A stretch of 33,586 nucleotides of DNA, taken from assembly GCF_016653355.1 (NCBI RefSeq), contig NZ_NHSK01000147.1:1-33586 (forward strand), given 5' to 3'. A program made the position numbers and the translations under genes. The notes beneath the pieces were generated by a model, which was not told where the DNA came from, did not search any database, and was given only the letters and a program-made list of their open reading frames with translations. The DNA comes from Rhodoplanes elegans. GTDB taxonomy: Bacteria > Pseudomonadota > Alphaproteobacteria > Rhizobiales > Xanthobacteraceae. Of this stretch, positions 16,259 to 26,842 are shown one piece after another. Each line of letters begins with the position of its first letter. The stretch's first letter is position 1.

Positions 16259-18559
16259 ATGCTGACCGCCTCGCCGATCCCGACCGGAAGCCCCGTGGCG
16301 CGCGAGCGCATCCGGGTGCGCGGGGTCGTGCAGGGCGTCGGCATGCGGCCCTTCGTGTTCGGCCTCGCCGAACGTCTGGGCCTTGCCGGCGAGGTGCGCA
16401 ACGACGCCGAGGGCGTGCTGATCGAGGCCGAGGGAACGTCGCTCGACGCCTTCGTCGCGGCGTTGCGCGAGGAGGCGCCACCCCTCGCCCGCATCGCGGC
16501 GGTGGAGCGCATGCCGCTGACGCCGACCGGCGCGGCCGGCTTCGTGATCGGGGCGAGCGTCGCCGGGCGTGCCGCGACACTCGTGCCGGCAGACGCGGCG
16601 ACCTGCGGCGATTGCCTCGACGAGCTGTTCGACCCGGCGAGCCGTTTCCATCTCTATCCGTTCCTCAACTGCACGCAGTGCGGGCCGCGCTACACCATCA
16701 CGCGGCGCCTGCCCTACGATCGCCCGAACACCGCAATGGCGGGCTTCCCGATGTGCCCGGCCTGCGCGGCCGCCTACGAGAACCCGCGCGACCGCCGCTT
16801 CCATGCCGAGCCGGTGGCGTGCCCGGACTGCGGGCCGCGGTTGAGCCACGCGATCGCGGAGATCGCCACCGCCTTGCAGGCGGGACAGATCGTCGCGCTG
16901 AAGGGCATCGGCGGCTTCCATCTGATGTGCGACGCGACCGACGAGGCCGCGGTGGCCGAGTTGCGCCGGCGCAAGCGGCGCGACGCCAAGCCGTTCGCCG
17001 TGATGGTAGCGAACGCCGCGTCCCTCGATCTGTTCGCCGTGCCGACCGCCGCCCATGTCGCGCTCGCGACCCGGCCGGCGCGGCCAATCGTGCTGATGCC
17101 GCGGCGACCTGATCACGACGGGCTCGCTGCGTCGGTCGCGCCGAACCTCGCCCATGTCGGCCTCGTGCTGCCCTACGCGCCCGTGCACCACCTGCTGTTC
17201 CACGCGCTGCTCGGCTCGCCGGAGGACAGCGGCTGGCGGAGCGCGCCACAAGAGATCGCCCTGGTCGCGACCAGCGCCAATCCGGGCGGCGAGCCGCTGG
17301 TGATCGACGACGCCGACGCCCGGCGGCGATTGGTCGGGATCGCCGACCTGATCGTCACCCACGACCGGCCGATCGTGGTGCGGGCGGACGACTCGGTGCT
17401 GGCCGTGATCGACGGCGCTCCGGCCTTCATCCGCCGCGCCCGCGGCGCCGTGCCCGAGCCGGTCGATCTCGGCCGCGACGGTCCCTGCGTGCTGGCGCTC
17501 GGCGCCCATCTCAAGACGACCGTGTGCGTCACGCGCGGTCGCGAAGCCTTCGTGTCCCAGCACGTCGGCAATCTCGACACGGTCGAGACGGTGACGTTCT
17601 ATCGCGAGACGATCGATCATCTCACGTCGATCCTCGACGTGAGACCCGACGTCGTCGCCTGCGATCTGCATCCCGACTACCGCTCGACCCGCCTCGCCGA
17701 GACGCTCGGCCTGCCGGTGGTGCGCGTGCAGCACCACGCCGCGCATGTCGCCGCGATCGCGGCCGAGCACGGGATCGCGGGCCCGGTGCTCGGCGTCGCG
17801 CTCGACGGCCACGGCATCGGCACCACGAGCGGCGAGACCGACGGGGCGCCCAGCGGGAACTGGGGCGGCGAGCTGATCGCGGTCGACGGCGCCCGTTGGA
17901 CGCGGCTCGGCCATCTCGCACCGCTGGCGCTGCCCGGTGGCGACCGCGCCGCGCGAGAGCCGTGGCGCATGGCGGTCGCGGCGCTCGCCGCGATCGGGCG
18001 GCGCCACGAGGCGGCTGCGCGATTCCCCGGCATCGCGATCGCAGGCGCGCTGGCGGCGCGCATCGACACTGCGCCGACCACCACCAGCCTCGGCCGTCTG
18101 TTCGACGCGGCGGCGGGCCTCCTCGGCCTGCGCACCCATCAGGATCACGAGGGCCAGGCCGCCATGGAGCTCGAGGCGCTGGTCGGCACACCGCGCGCGC
18201 TCGTCGACGGCTGGACGCTCGCGAACAGCGTGCTCGACTTTGCGCCGCTGCTCGCTGTCCTCGCCGACATCGCGGATCGCCGCGACGGCGCGGCGCTGTT
18301 CCACGGCACGCTGATCGACGGCATCACTGCGTGGATCGTCGAGGCCGCGCAGGCACGCGGGCATCGGACCATCGCGCTCGGCGGCGGCTGCCTGATGAAC
18401 ACGGTGCTGGCCGAGGGCCTCGCGGTGGCGCTGCGGGCGAACGGCCTCGTGCCGCTGCTCGCCCGAAACGTGCCGGCGAACGACGGCGGCCTGTCGCTCG
18501 GCCAGGCCTCCATGGCCCGTGCGGCGGCGACCCGAGGCTTCGGCACCGGAGCGACTTGA
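16259..18559 (+). CDS. hypF: Carbamoyltransferase HypF
   Basis: 766 residues. HypF makes thiocyanate on HypE from carbamoyl phosphate, the source of the CN ligands of the NiFe site. Domains in order: acylphosphatase-like (about 14-100, with [15 protein letters not shown]), zinc fingers (about 115-195, with [38 protein letters not shown] and CPDCGPRL), a YrdC-like domain (about 200-385), and a Kae1-like carbamoyltransferase domain (about 400-766, with [11 protein letters not shown] and [14 protein letters not shown]). All expected blocks are intact. It begins 6 nt after hypB without a strong ribosome site, which suggests translational coupling. Confidence 0.95.
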   Translation: MLTASPIPTGSPVARERIRVRGVVQGVGMRPFVFGLAERLGLAGEVRNDAEGVLIEAEGTSLDAFVAALREEAPPLARIAAVERMPLTPTGAAGFVIGASVAGRAATLVPADAATCGDCLDELFDPASRFHLYPFLNCTQCGPRYTITRRLPYDRPNTAMAGFPMCPACAAAYENPRDRRFHAEPVACPDCGPRLSHAIAEIATALQAGQIVALKGIGGFHLMCDATDEAAVAELRRRKRRDAKPFAVMVANAASLDLFAVPTAAHVALATRPARPIVLMPRRPDHDGLAASVAPNLAHVGLVLPYAPVHHLLFHALLGSPEDSGWRSAPQEIALVATSANPGGEPLVIDDADARRRLVGIADLIVTHDRPIVVRADDSVLAVIDGAPAFIRRARGAVPEPVDLGRDGPCVLALGAHLKTTVCVTRGREAFVSQHVGNLDTVETVTFYRETIDHLTSILDVRPDVVACDLHPDYRSTRLAETLGLPVVRVQHHAAHVAAIAAEHGIAGPVLGVALDGHGIGTTSGETDGAPSGNWGGELIAVDGARWTRLGHLAPLALPGGDRAAREPWRMAVAALAAIGRRHEAAARFPGIAIAGALAARIDTAPTTTSLGRLFDAAAGLLGLRTHQDHEGQAAMELEALVGTPRALVDGWTLANSVLDFAPLLAVLADIADRRDGAALFHGTLIDGITAWIVEAAQARGHRTIALGGGCLMNTVLAEGLAVALRANGLVPLLARNVPANDGGLSLGQASMARAAATRGFGTGAT

Positions 18560-18572
18560 AGGAGATAAGAAG

Positions 18573-18818
18573 ATGTGCCTCGCGATTCCGGCCCGGGTGA
18601 CGGCGCTATTGCCCGATCAAATGGCCAAGGTGAGCCTCGACGGCGTCAGCAAGGTGATCTCGGTGGCGCTTCTCGACGACGTCGCGCCGGGCGACTACGT
18701 GGTGCTTCACGTGGGGTACGCGCTGGCGAAGATCGACGCCGCCGAAGCGGAGCGCACGCTGGCGCTGCTCGCGCAGGCCGGCGCTGCCGCGGCGGCAGAC
18801 GCGGAGGCACCGCGATGA
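18573..18818 (+). CDS. hypC: Hydrogenase assembly chaperone HypC/HybG
   Basis: 81 residues. HypC binds the large-subunit precursor and, with HypD, carries the Fe(CN)2CO group. It starts with MCLAIPARV, whose Cys2 is the essential residue. The start at 18573 follows AGGAGATAAGAAG, a strong ribosome site. The C-terminal Ala-rich tail is a little longer than usual. It overlaps hypD by 4 nt, and the two proteins act together. Confidence 0.95.
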   Translation: MCLAIPARVTALLPDQMAKVSLDGVSKVISVALLDDVAPGDYVVLHVGYALAKIDAAEAERTLALLAQAGAAAAADAEAPR

Positions 18819-19978
18819 AGCATGTCGACGAGTATCGCGACGGCGCGCTGGCGAAGAAGCTCGCGGCGGCGATCGCGGCCGAGGTCGAGCCGGGCCGACG
18901 TTATCACTTCATGGAGTTCTGCGGCGGCCACACCCATGCGATCTCGCGCTACGGCATCGAGGACCTGCTGCCCGCCAACTTGCGGATGATCCACGGCCCC
19001 GGCTGCCCGGTCTGCGTGCTGCCCGTCGGCCGCATGGACGACGCGATCCGGCTGGCGCAACGGCCCGAGATCACGCTGTGCACCTATGGCGACCTGATGC
19101 GGGTGCCGGGCTCGGACGGCGCCAGCCTGCAGAAGGCCAAGGCCGCCGGCGCCGACATCCGCATGGTCTACTCCACCCTCGACGCGCTGAAGCTCGCCGA
19201 ACAGGAGCCCGGCCGCGAGGTGGTGTTCTTCGCCATCGGCTTCGAGACGACGACGCCGCCGACCGCGGTGGCGATCGAGACGGCGGCGGCGAAGGGGCTG
19301 CGCAACTTTTCGATCTTCTGCAACCACGTGCTCACGCCGGCGGCGATCCGCGCCATCATGGAGAGCCCGGAGGCGAAGCGCGGCGAAGTGTCGTTGGACG
19401 GCTTCGTCGGCCCGGCGCATGTGTCGACCGTGATCGGCACGGCACCCTACGGCTTCTGTGCGGACGACTACGGCAAGCCCGTGGTGATCGCCGGCTTCGA
19501 GCCGCTCGACGTGCTGCACGCGATCCTGATGCTGGTGCGCCAGGTCAACCAGGGGCGCGCCGCGATCGAGAACCAGTACATCCGGGCCGTGACGCCGCAC
19601 GGCAACGTCAAGGCGCAGGCGCTGGTGGCGAAGCTGTTCGAGCCGCGGGCGAGCTTCGAGTGGCGCGGGCTCGGCGAGGTTCCGCACGGCGCGCTGAAAC
19701 TGCGCGACGCCTACGCGAGATTCGACGCGGAGACGCGCTTCGGCATCGTCACGGTGCCGGCCAAGGACAATCCGGCCTGCGACTGCGGCGCCATCCTGCG
19801 CGGCGTCAAGCGGCCGGCCGACTGCCGGCTGTTCGGCACCGCCTGTACGCCCGAGACGCCGATGGGCTCCTGCATGGTGTCGTCGGAAGGCGCCTGCGCG
19901 GCGCACTGGACGTATGGGCGCTTCCGCCAGCACGTCCGCACACGTGATCACGTCGTTCCCGAGAAGGCCCCGGCATGA
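18815..19978 (+). CDS. hypD: Hydrogenase maturation protein HypD
   Basis: 387 residues (E. coli HypD 373). An Fe-S protein that, with HypC and HypE, assembles the Fe(CN)2CO unit. Conserved blocks are [13 protein letters not shown] near residue 36, [10 protein letters not shown] near 64, [10 protein letters not shown] near 168, and a Cys-rich C-terminus with [13 protein letters not shown] and [19 protein letters not shown] that binds the [4Fe-4S] cluster. The ATGA overlap with hypC and the 4-nt overlap with hypE indicate one transcript. Confidence 0.95.
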   Translation: MKHVDEYRDGALAKKLAAAIAAEVEPGRRYHFMEFCGGHTHAISRYGIEDLLPANLRMIHGPGCPVCVLPVGRMDDAIRLAQRPEITLCTYGDLMRVPGSDGASLQKAKAAGADIRMVYSTLDALKLAEQEPGREVVFFAIGFETTTPPTAVAIETAAAKGLRNFSIFCNHVLTPAAIRAIMESPEAKRGEVSLDGFVGPAHVSTVIGTAPYGFCADDYGKPVVIAGFEPLDVLHAILMLVRQVNQGRAAIENQYIRAVTPHGNVKAQALVAKLFEPRASFEWRGLGEVPHGALKLRDAYARFDAETRFGIVTVPAKDNPACDCGAILRGVKRPADCRLFGTACTPETPMGSCMVSSEGACAAHWTYGRFRQHVRTRDHVVPEKAPA

Positions 19979-21042
19979 CCATCCACACGCCGCACCCGCG
20001 CGCGCGAAAGCTCGACATGAAGAACGACCGGGTCGAGATGACCCATGGCGCCGGCGGCCGCGCCATGGCGCAGCTCATCGCCGACATCTTCGCACCGGCG
20101 CTGAGCAATCCCTACCTCGCGCAGGGCAACGACCAGGCCGCGATGCCGCTGCCGGCCGGCGCCGCCGGCGGCACGCTGGTGATGACGACCGACGGCTACG
20201 TGGTGTCGCCGCTGTTCTTTCCGGGCGGCGACATCGGCTCGCTCGCCGTGCACGGCACCATCAACGATCTCGCGATGAGCGGCGCGACGCCGCTGTGGCT
20301 GTCGGCGAGCTTCATCGTCGAGGAGGGCTTTCCGTTCGCCGATCTCGATCGCATCGCGCGCAGCATGGGCGCTGCCGCCCGTGACGCCGGCGTGCCGGTG
20401 GTGACGGGCGATACCAAGGTGGTGGAACGCGGCAAGGCGGACGGCGTGTTCATCACGACGGCCGGCGTCGGCCTGGTGCCGGCCGGGCTCGCGCTGTCGG
20501 GCGACCTGGCGCGGCCGGGCGACGCCGTGCTGCTCTCGGGCTCGATCGGCGACCACGGCGTCGCCATCATGTCGAGCCGCGAGAACCTGGAGTTCGAGAC
20601 GGCGATCGTCTCCGACTCGGCGGCGCTGCACGGGCTGGTCGTCGACATGGTGAACGTCGCCGGTCCGCATCTCAAGCTGATGCGCGACCCGACCCGCGGC
20701 GGGCTGGCCGCGACCTTGAACGAGATCGCGCACCAGTCCGGCGTCGGCATCACGATCGCCGAGGAGGCGATCCCGGTGAAGCCCGAGGTCGCCGCCGCCT
20801 GCGAGCTCCTCGGCCTCGAGCCGCTCAACGTCGCCAACGAGGGCAAGCTCGTCGCCGTCGTCGCGGCCGGGGGGGCCGACGCGCTGCTCGGCGCTATGAA
20901 GGCGCATCCGCTCGGCCGCGACGCGGCGATCATCGGCCACGTGACCGACGATCCGAACCGCTTCGTCCAGATGACGACCAGTTTCGGCGGCGGCCGCATC
21001 GTCGACTGGCTCGCCGGCGAGCAGCTCCCGCGAATCTGCTGA
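19975..21042 (+). CDS. hypE: Hydrogenase maturation protein HypE
   Basis: 355 residues, of the PurM/AIR synthase-like family. HypE dehydrates the carbamoyl group received from HypF to cyanide on its C-terminal Cys. The protein ends in Pro-Arg-Ile-Cys, exactly the conserved tail. Near the start MTHGAGGRAMAQLI is the family's nucleotide-binding region, and MRDPTRGGLAATLNEIA lies near residue 230. ATG 19975 overlaps the hypD stop. The next gene, the response regulator, starts 11 nt later, so the regulator is cotranscribed with the maturation genes. Confidence 0.95.
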   Translation: MTIHTPHPRARKLDMKNDRVEMTHGAGGRAMAQLIADIFAPALSNPYLAQGNDQAAMPLPAGAAGGTLVMTTDGYVVSPLFFPGGDIGSLAVHGTINDLAMSGATPLWLSASFIVEEGFPFADLDRIARSMGAAARDAGVPVVTGDTKVVERGKADGVFITTAGVGLVPAGLALSGDLARPGDAVLLSGSIGDHGVAIMSSRENLEFETAIVSDSAALHGLVVDMVNVAGPHLKLMRDPTRGGLAATLNEIAHQSGVGITIAEEAIPVKPEVAAACELLGLEPLNVANEGKLVAVVAAGGADALLGAMKAHPLGRDAAIIGHVTDDPNRFVQMTTSFGGGRIVDWLAGEQLPRIC

Positions 21043-21053
21043 AAGCGCCCGCC

Positions 21054-22494
<1,441 letters not shown>

Positions 22495-22505
<11 letters not shown>

Positions 22506-23913
22506 CGGCCGCCGCGGCCGGCCCCCTGCCCCACCGCGCGAGAGTCCGCGCCCTCCCGAGGCGCCGCGGCCGAAATCGCTCGTCGCCCACATGGCCCGTG
22601 ACGGCACCATCACGCTCGACGGCGACCAGGAGCGCGTCTGGATCGAGGTGATCGACAAGATCGACGAGGTCTACTCGGATCTGCTCCGCTACGAGAGCGA
22701 CCTCGAACGCAAGAACACGGCGCTGGAGGAGGCGCAGGCCTTCATCGCCAGCGTGCTCGCCTCGGTGTCCGACATTCTGGTGGTGGTCGACGAGCGCGCC
22801 GCCGTGGTGCAGGTCAACGCCGCCTTCGAGCGGCTGGTCGGCGAGGGCGAGGCCGCGCTGGTCGGCCGCTCGCTGCTCGACATCGTCGATCCGCAGGACC
22901 GCCGGGCGCTCGTCGACGCGCTCTCCCGCGGCGCCGGCACGGGCGAGGTCGAGGTGCGGTTCCGCACGGCGACCGGCCTCTCCGACCTGATGACGATCGC
23001 CGCCTCGGTGCGGCGCGGCCGCACCGGACGTCGCGCCGGCGCCGTGCTCACCGGCCGCCCGATCGGCGAGCTGCGGCGCGCCTATGTGGCGCTCGACAAG
23101 GCGCATCGCGACCTTCAGGACGCCCAGCGCACCCTCGTCGAGCAGGAGAAGATGGCGAGCATCGGCCGGCTCGTCGCCGGCGTCGCCCACGAGCTGAACA
23201 ACCCGATCAGCTTCGTCTACGGCAATCTCCACACCCTGGTGCGCTATCGCGCCGCCATCGCGCGCTATCTCGAGGCCGTGCACGACGCTCCGCAGTCGCT
23301 GCACATCGAGCGGCTGCGCCGCGAGCTGAAGATCGACGCCGTGCTGGCCGATCTCGAACCGCTGGTCGACGGGACGCTCGAAGGCGCGGTGCGCATCAGC
23401 GAGATCGTGCGCAACCTCCGCCGGTTGTCCTTCGCGAGCCCGCGCGAGCGCCACGCCGTCGACCTGGAGGCGACGGTGCGCACCGCCGTCCAGTGGGCGC
23501 AACGCGCCAAGCCGGGCGCCGGCGCCGTGACGCTCGTCATCGCGGCCGGCGTCTGTGCGATCGGCGACGAGGGCAAGATCCACCAGGTCGTCGTCAATCT
23601 GGTCGACAACGCGCTGGATGCCGTCGCATCGGTCGCCGAGCCCGAGGTCGTGGTGACGCTGTCGGCCGAGGGCGGCGAGGCCGTGATCACGGTCGCCGAC
23701 AACGGCCCCGGCATCGATCCGGCGATCACCGACAAGGTGTTGGAACCGTTCTTCACCACCAAGCCGGTCGGCAAGGGCACCGGCCTCGGCCTGTGGATCT
23801 CCTACGCGATCGTCACCGAGCACGGCGGCTCGCTGGCCGTCGGCCGCGGGACCTCGGGCGGCGCCCGGGTCACGGTGCGGCTGCCGGCCTGCCCGGCCGC
23901 AACCGCCTCGTGA
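22495..23913 (+). CDS. hoxJ: Soluble PAS histidine kinase, HoxJ/HupT-like
   Basis: 472 residues and no membrane segment. After a Pro-rich N-terminus comes a segment [20 protein letters not shown] (51-70) leading into a coiled coil, a PAS domain (about 87-190), a dimerisation domain with acceptor His232 ([12 protein letters not shown]), and an ATPase domain (about 345-468, with [19 protein letters not shown] and GKGTGLGLW). This layout resembles HoxJ/HupT, which receive a signal from an H2-sensing hydrogenase (HoxBC/HupUV). No such sensor is in the window. The start at 22495 overlaps the regulator by 11 nt; ATG 22483 is in frame. The partner is surely the adjacent response regulator. Confidence 0.83.
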
Positions 23914-23928
23914 CAGGGCGCCGGGACC

Positions 23929-24738
23929 TCACTTCGCCAACGCATCGCCGAGCCGGCGCGCGTTCTCGCGGAACACGGCGAGCAGATCCTGGTCGGCGCC
24001 GGGGAAGTTGATCAGCGCGACCTGCCGGGCGCCGGTCGCCTCGGCGATGGTGCGGCCGGCCGACGGCGCGCCCTCGCGCTCGGAATGGGCGTTCTTCACC
24101 ACGACGTCGGGCGCCTTCGCGACCAGCTCGGCGAGCTGCGCCGGCTGCAGCGGGCCGGGCCCGTAGAGGCCGACCACCTCGAGCCCGGCGAGCTCGGCCC
24201 ACGGCCGCATGAATCGCTGCACCACCGCTTTCGGCCGCGCATCGCCGCGCCGCGCCGTCGTGTCCGCGACGAGCTGCGCGTAAGCCTCGTCGAAGCCGCG
24301 CAGCCAGGCGGTCGCGGCGGCGGTCGTGCCGAACGCCTGCCCGAGCCGCGTCACCTCCGAGCGCACCGTCTCCGGCGCGTTGACGAGGTCGAGCGTGATC
24401 ACGGTCGCGGCGCTGCCGGCCGCCTCGCGCAGCCGCCGGGCGAAGCCGTCGAACGGCGCCATCACGACGAAATTCGCGTCCGCCACCGCGGCGAGGTCCG
24501 ACGGCTTCGGGTCGTAGTCGGGCGGATGCGGCACGCTCGCCGGCGCCACCACGGTGATCCGTGTCGCCCCGGCCGCGCGCGCGAAGGCCGCCGCCCAGGC
24601 GGTCGAGGCGACGACTTTTGGGCCGTCACCGGCGAGCGTCGCTGCGCCCTGCTGGGTCGACGCGGGCGACGGAAGCATCGCCGCGACGGCAAGCACGAGA
24701 GCGGGAAGAACGAGGGCGGCAAGGACGAAACGTCTCAT
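23929..24738 (-). CDS. Periplasmic metal-binding protein of a ZnuA-family ABC transporter
   Basis: 269 residues with a signal peptide (Arg-Arg at 2-3, hydrophobic 5-21). It belongs to the cluster A-I metal-binding proteins (ZnuA/PsaA/TroA fold): HPPDYDPKPSDLAAVADANF (71-90) is the first ligand block with His71, and a second His occurs at 218 (VKNAHSE). The middle ligand His found in most ZnuA proteins is not evident: the expected place reads RFMRPWAELAGL (175-186). There is also no His-rich zinc loop. Metal preference may therefore differ from zinc. The NikR-like operator upstream of this operon and nikR nearby point to nickel, which is inference. ATGA overlaps the permease gene. Confidence 0.82.
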   Translation of the reverse strand: MRRFVLAALVLPALVLAVAAMLPSPASTQQGAATLAGDGPKVVASTAWAAAFARAAGATRITVVAPASVPHPPDYDPKPSDLAAVADANFVVMAPFDGFARRLREAAGSAATVITLDLVNAPETVRSEVTRLGQAFGTTAAATAWLRGFDEAYAQLVADTTARRGDARPKAVVQRFMRPWAELAGLEVVGLYGPGPLQPAQLAELVAKAPDVVVKNAHSEREGAPSAGRTIAEATGARQVALINFPGADQDLLAVFRENARRLGDALAK

Positions 24739-25547
24739 CTGGCTTTTCCGACCATGAAGGTGAGAAGCGTGATCAGGCCCGAGCACAGGACCAGGACCGG
24801 CCCGGGCGGCTGGTCGATCAGGAGCGCGACCGAGAAGCCGAGGACGTTGCCGGCGAGCCCGAAGCCGATCGCCCAGGCGACCATGCGATCGAAGGAGCTC
24901 GCCACGTTGCGGGCGGCGAGCGCCGGCAGCAGCGTCACGGCGTCGACCAGCAGCGCGCCGGTCAGCGGCAGCGCCGCCGCGATGGCGACCGCGACGACGA
25001 CCAGCAGCAGCATCGCGAGCCCGTCGACCCGGATGCCGGAGCAGCGCGCCAGCTCCATGTCGAACAGCATCAGGGCGAGCGGCCGGCGGAAGCGCAGATA
25101 GACGGCGAGCACGGCGGCCGCGAGCACGGCCAGGATCGTCAGCTCGCGCGGGCCCACGGCGAGCAGCGATCCCCACAGCAGCTCGAAGGCTCCGGCGGCG
25201 TTGACGCCCGACAGCGACAGCATCAGCAGCGCGGCGGCGATCGCCATGGTCATCAACAGCGCCATCGGCCCGGACAGGCCGCCGCGCCGACCCGCGAACG
25301 GCGCGAGCGACGCGCCGGCGAGGCCGCACAGCACGATCGCGCACGCCATCGGATCGAGGCCGGTGAGCAGGCCGAGGCCGACGCCGAGCAGCGCCACGTG
25401 CATCATGGCGAAGCGGGCCGTGACGATGTCGAGGCCGATGATGAACACGCCGACCACCGGCAGGGCGGCGCCGGCGACCAGCAGGGCCGCCACCGCGCGA
25501 TGCACGGCGGGCAGCGCCAGCACGGCCGCCAAGCTTTCGGCGGTCAC
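24735..25547 (-). CDS. Metal ABC transporter permease (ZnuB/ABC-3 family)
   Basis: 270 residues with about eight to nine membrane segments. It is a permease of the ABC-3 family, the channel part of zinc, manganese or iron importers. Recognisable parts are VTARFAMMHVALLGVGLGLL near residue 38 and the C-terminal LTGALLVDAVTLLPALAARN near 190. The GTG start at 25547 overlaps the ATPase stop, and the gene end overlaps the start of the binding protein, so the order is ATPase, permease, binding protein in one transcript. The metal cannot be told from this subunit. Confidence 0.85.
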   Translation of the reverse strand: MTAESLAAVLALPAVHRAVAALLVAGAALPVVGVFIIGLDIVTARFAMMHVALLGVGLGLLTGLDPMACAIVLCGLAGASLAPFAGRRGGLSGPMALLMTMAIAAALLMLSLSGVNAAGAFELLWGSLLAVGPRELTILAVLAAAVLAVYLRFRRPLALMLFDMELARCSGIRVDGLAMLLLVVVAVAIAAALPLTGALLVDAVTLLPALAARNVASSFDRMVAWAIGFGLAGNVLGFSVALLIDQPPGPVLVLCSGLITLLTFMVGKAR

Positions 25548-26263
25548 GCCCGCCACTCGCGCAACCGGCCGTCCGCCATCTCGACCACCCGGTCGCACTG
25601 GTCGGCGATGGTCTTGTCGTGGGTGGCGACCAGGACGCTGACCGGAAGCTCGCGCAGCATCGCCGCGACCGTGTCGCGGGTGGCGAAGTCGAGCGCCGCG
25701 GTCGGCTCGTCGGCGAGCAGCAGGCGCCCGCCCCGGGCGACGGCGCCGAAGGCGCGGGCCAGGAAGCAGCGCTGGAGCTGGCCGCCCGAGAGCGCGTGCA
25801 GCGGCCGGGCTCCGAGCTGGACGATCCCGAGCCGCGCGGCCGCCGCGCCCGCCGCGTCGCGATCGCCGCTGGAGGCGAGCAGCTCGTCGACGGTCAGCGG
25901 GAAGCGGCCGATCGCCTGCCGCTGTGGCACCCACGGCGCCAGCCGGCGCCGCTCGTCCCAGTCGACGCGGCTCGTCGCCACCTTGCCGTCGAGCGCCACG
26001 CGCCCACCGATGGCGGGCTGGAGCCCGAGGATCGCCCGCAGCAGCGTCGACTTGCCGGCCCCGTTGGCGCCGACCAGCGCGACGTGCTCGCCCGGATGAA
26101 TCGTCATCGCGGCGCGATCGACGGCGGCGAGCCCGGAAAGGCGGCAGCTCAGGTCGGTGATATCGAGGTGGGCGCCGAGGGGCGGCTGCACGCCGACGTT
26201 CGACGCGAGAGCCGCGGCCCCGCCGAGGGTCATGTCGCCATCGAGGGTGGAACAGTCGAACAT
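25544..26263 (-). CDS. Metal ABC transporter ATPase (ZnuC-like)
   Basis: 239 residues. The ATPase of the importer, with Walker A GANGAGKST near residue 65, signature LSGGQLQRC near 158, Walker B LLLADEPTAALD near 182, and a switch His in VLVATHDK near 213. About 30 N-terminal residues precede the first ABC strand, so a start further inside (ATG 26233) is possible. No start has a clear ribosome site. Its upstream region carries the NikR-type site, 70-97 bases before the start, overlapping a -10-like TATGAT read on this strand. It is divergent from the cupin gene. Confidence 0.85.
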   Translation of the reverse strand: MFDCSTLDGDMTLGGAAALASNVGVQPPLGAHLDITDLSCRLSGLAAVDRAAMTIHPGEHVALVGANGAGKSTLLRAILGLQPAIGGRVALDGKVATSRVDWDERRRLAPWVPQRQAIGRFPLTVDELLASSGDRDAAGAAAARLGIVQLGARPLHALSGGQLQRCFLARAFGAVARGGRLLLADEPTAALDFATRDTVAAMLRELPVSVLVATHDKTIADQCDRVVEMADGRLREWRA

Positions 26264-26332
26264 GGCTCGTGCGGATGTCCGGCGCGGCGAATCCCGCGGC
26301 CCGATCCGGGCTCGCGGAGTGCGGAATTCTAT

Positions 26333-26360
26333 GTATGAACTTTTTCAGAAGTTATCATAT
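26333..26360. promoter_or_regulatory. NikR operator (nickel-responsive)
   Basis: GTATGA (26333-26338), 16 bases, TCATAT (26355-26360). The established E. coli NikR site is GTATGA-N16-TCATAC, so 11 of 12 half-site bases agree with exact spacing. It lies in a short AT island between the divergent ABC transporter operon and the cupin gene, about 500 bases from nikR. On the - strand one half-site overlaps a -10-like TATGAT, so bound NikR would block transcription of the transporter. The match is seen directly; the regulation is inferred. Confidence 0.82.
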
Positions 26361-26451
26361 GGTGCCCACACGGTCCAGCGCAGGCGGTGCGGAGCGGACC
26401 ACCCAGGAGGCGCATGCGGGCTCCGCCCGGCGCCGCGATCGGAGGCGGAGC

Positions 26452-26814
26452 ATGGAGCGAGACGTGACGGATCAGGCGGACGCGGCCGGCGTCCCGGAGA
26501 TCAAGTCGATCGCGTTCGACGGGATCGACCTGCCCTACGCGCTGCTGCTGAAGGGACCGCCGGAGACCAAGTCGTTCCGCTCCGGGCTCGTCACGCTGGC
26601 CCCCGGCAAGTCGATCGGCGTGCACAACAGCGGCATCAACGAGGAGATGCTGGTGCCGCTCGAAGGCGAAGGCGAGCTGAGGTTTCCCGATCGTCCAGCG
26701 CTCGCGCTGCGGCCCGGCGTCGTCACCTACGCGCCGGCCCATTCCGAGCACGACGTGATCAACACCGGCACCGGCCGGCTGCGCTACATCTTCATCCTGG
26801 CACGGACGGAGTGA
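26452..26814 (+). CDS. Small cupin-domain protein next to the NikR site
   Basis: 120 residues, one cupin barrel. Motif 1 is GVHNSGINEEMLVPLEGEG near residue 59 and motif 2 is PAHSEHDVINTG near 96, with several His and Glu that could bind a metal. No enzymatic function can be assigned. I chose ATG 26452 because GGAGG (26441-26445) sits six bases upstream. The frame stays open to 26269 but without family resemblance. It is transcribed away from the ABC transporter across the NikR operator, with the operator 92 bases before its start, so it may belong to the nickel regulon. It is convergent with nikR. Confidence 0.75.
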   Translation: MERDVTDQADAAGVPEIKSIAFDGIDLPYALLLKGPPETKSFRSGLVTLAPGKSIGVHNSGINEEMLVPLEGEGELRFPDRPALALRPGVVTYAPAHSEHDVINTGTGRLRYIFILARTE

Positions 26815-26825
26815 CGCTCACGATT

Positions 26826-26840
26826 TTCGCGCGACGCGAA
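26826..26840. terminator. Short hairpin between convergent cupin gene and nikR
   Basis: TTCGCG-CGA-CGCGAA is a perfect 6-base stem in the 28-base gap between two convergent genes. Read toward nikR's downstream side it is followed by AAAATC and not by a T run, while on the + strand a TTTT precedes it. It is a weak candidate for a shared transcription end. Confidence 0.3.
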
Positions 26841-26842
26841 CG

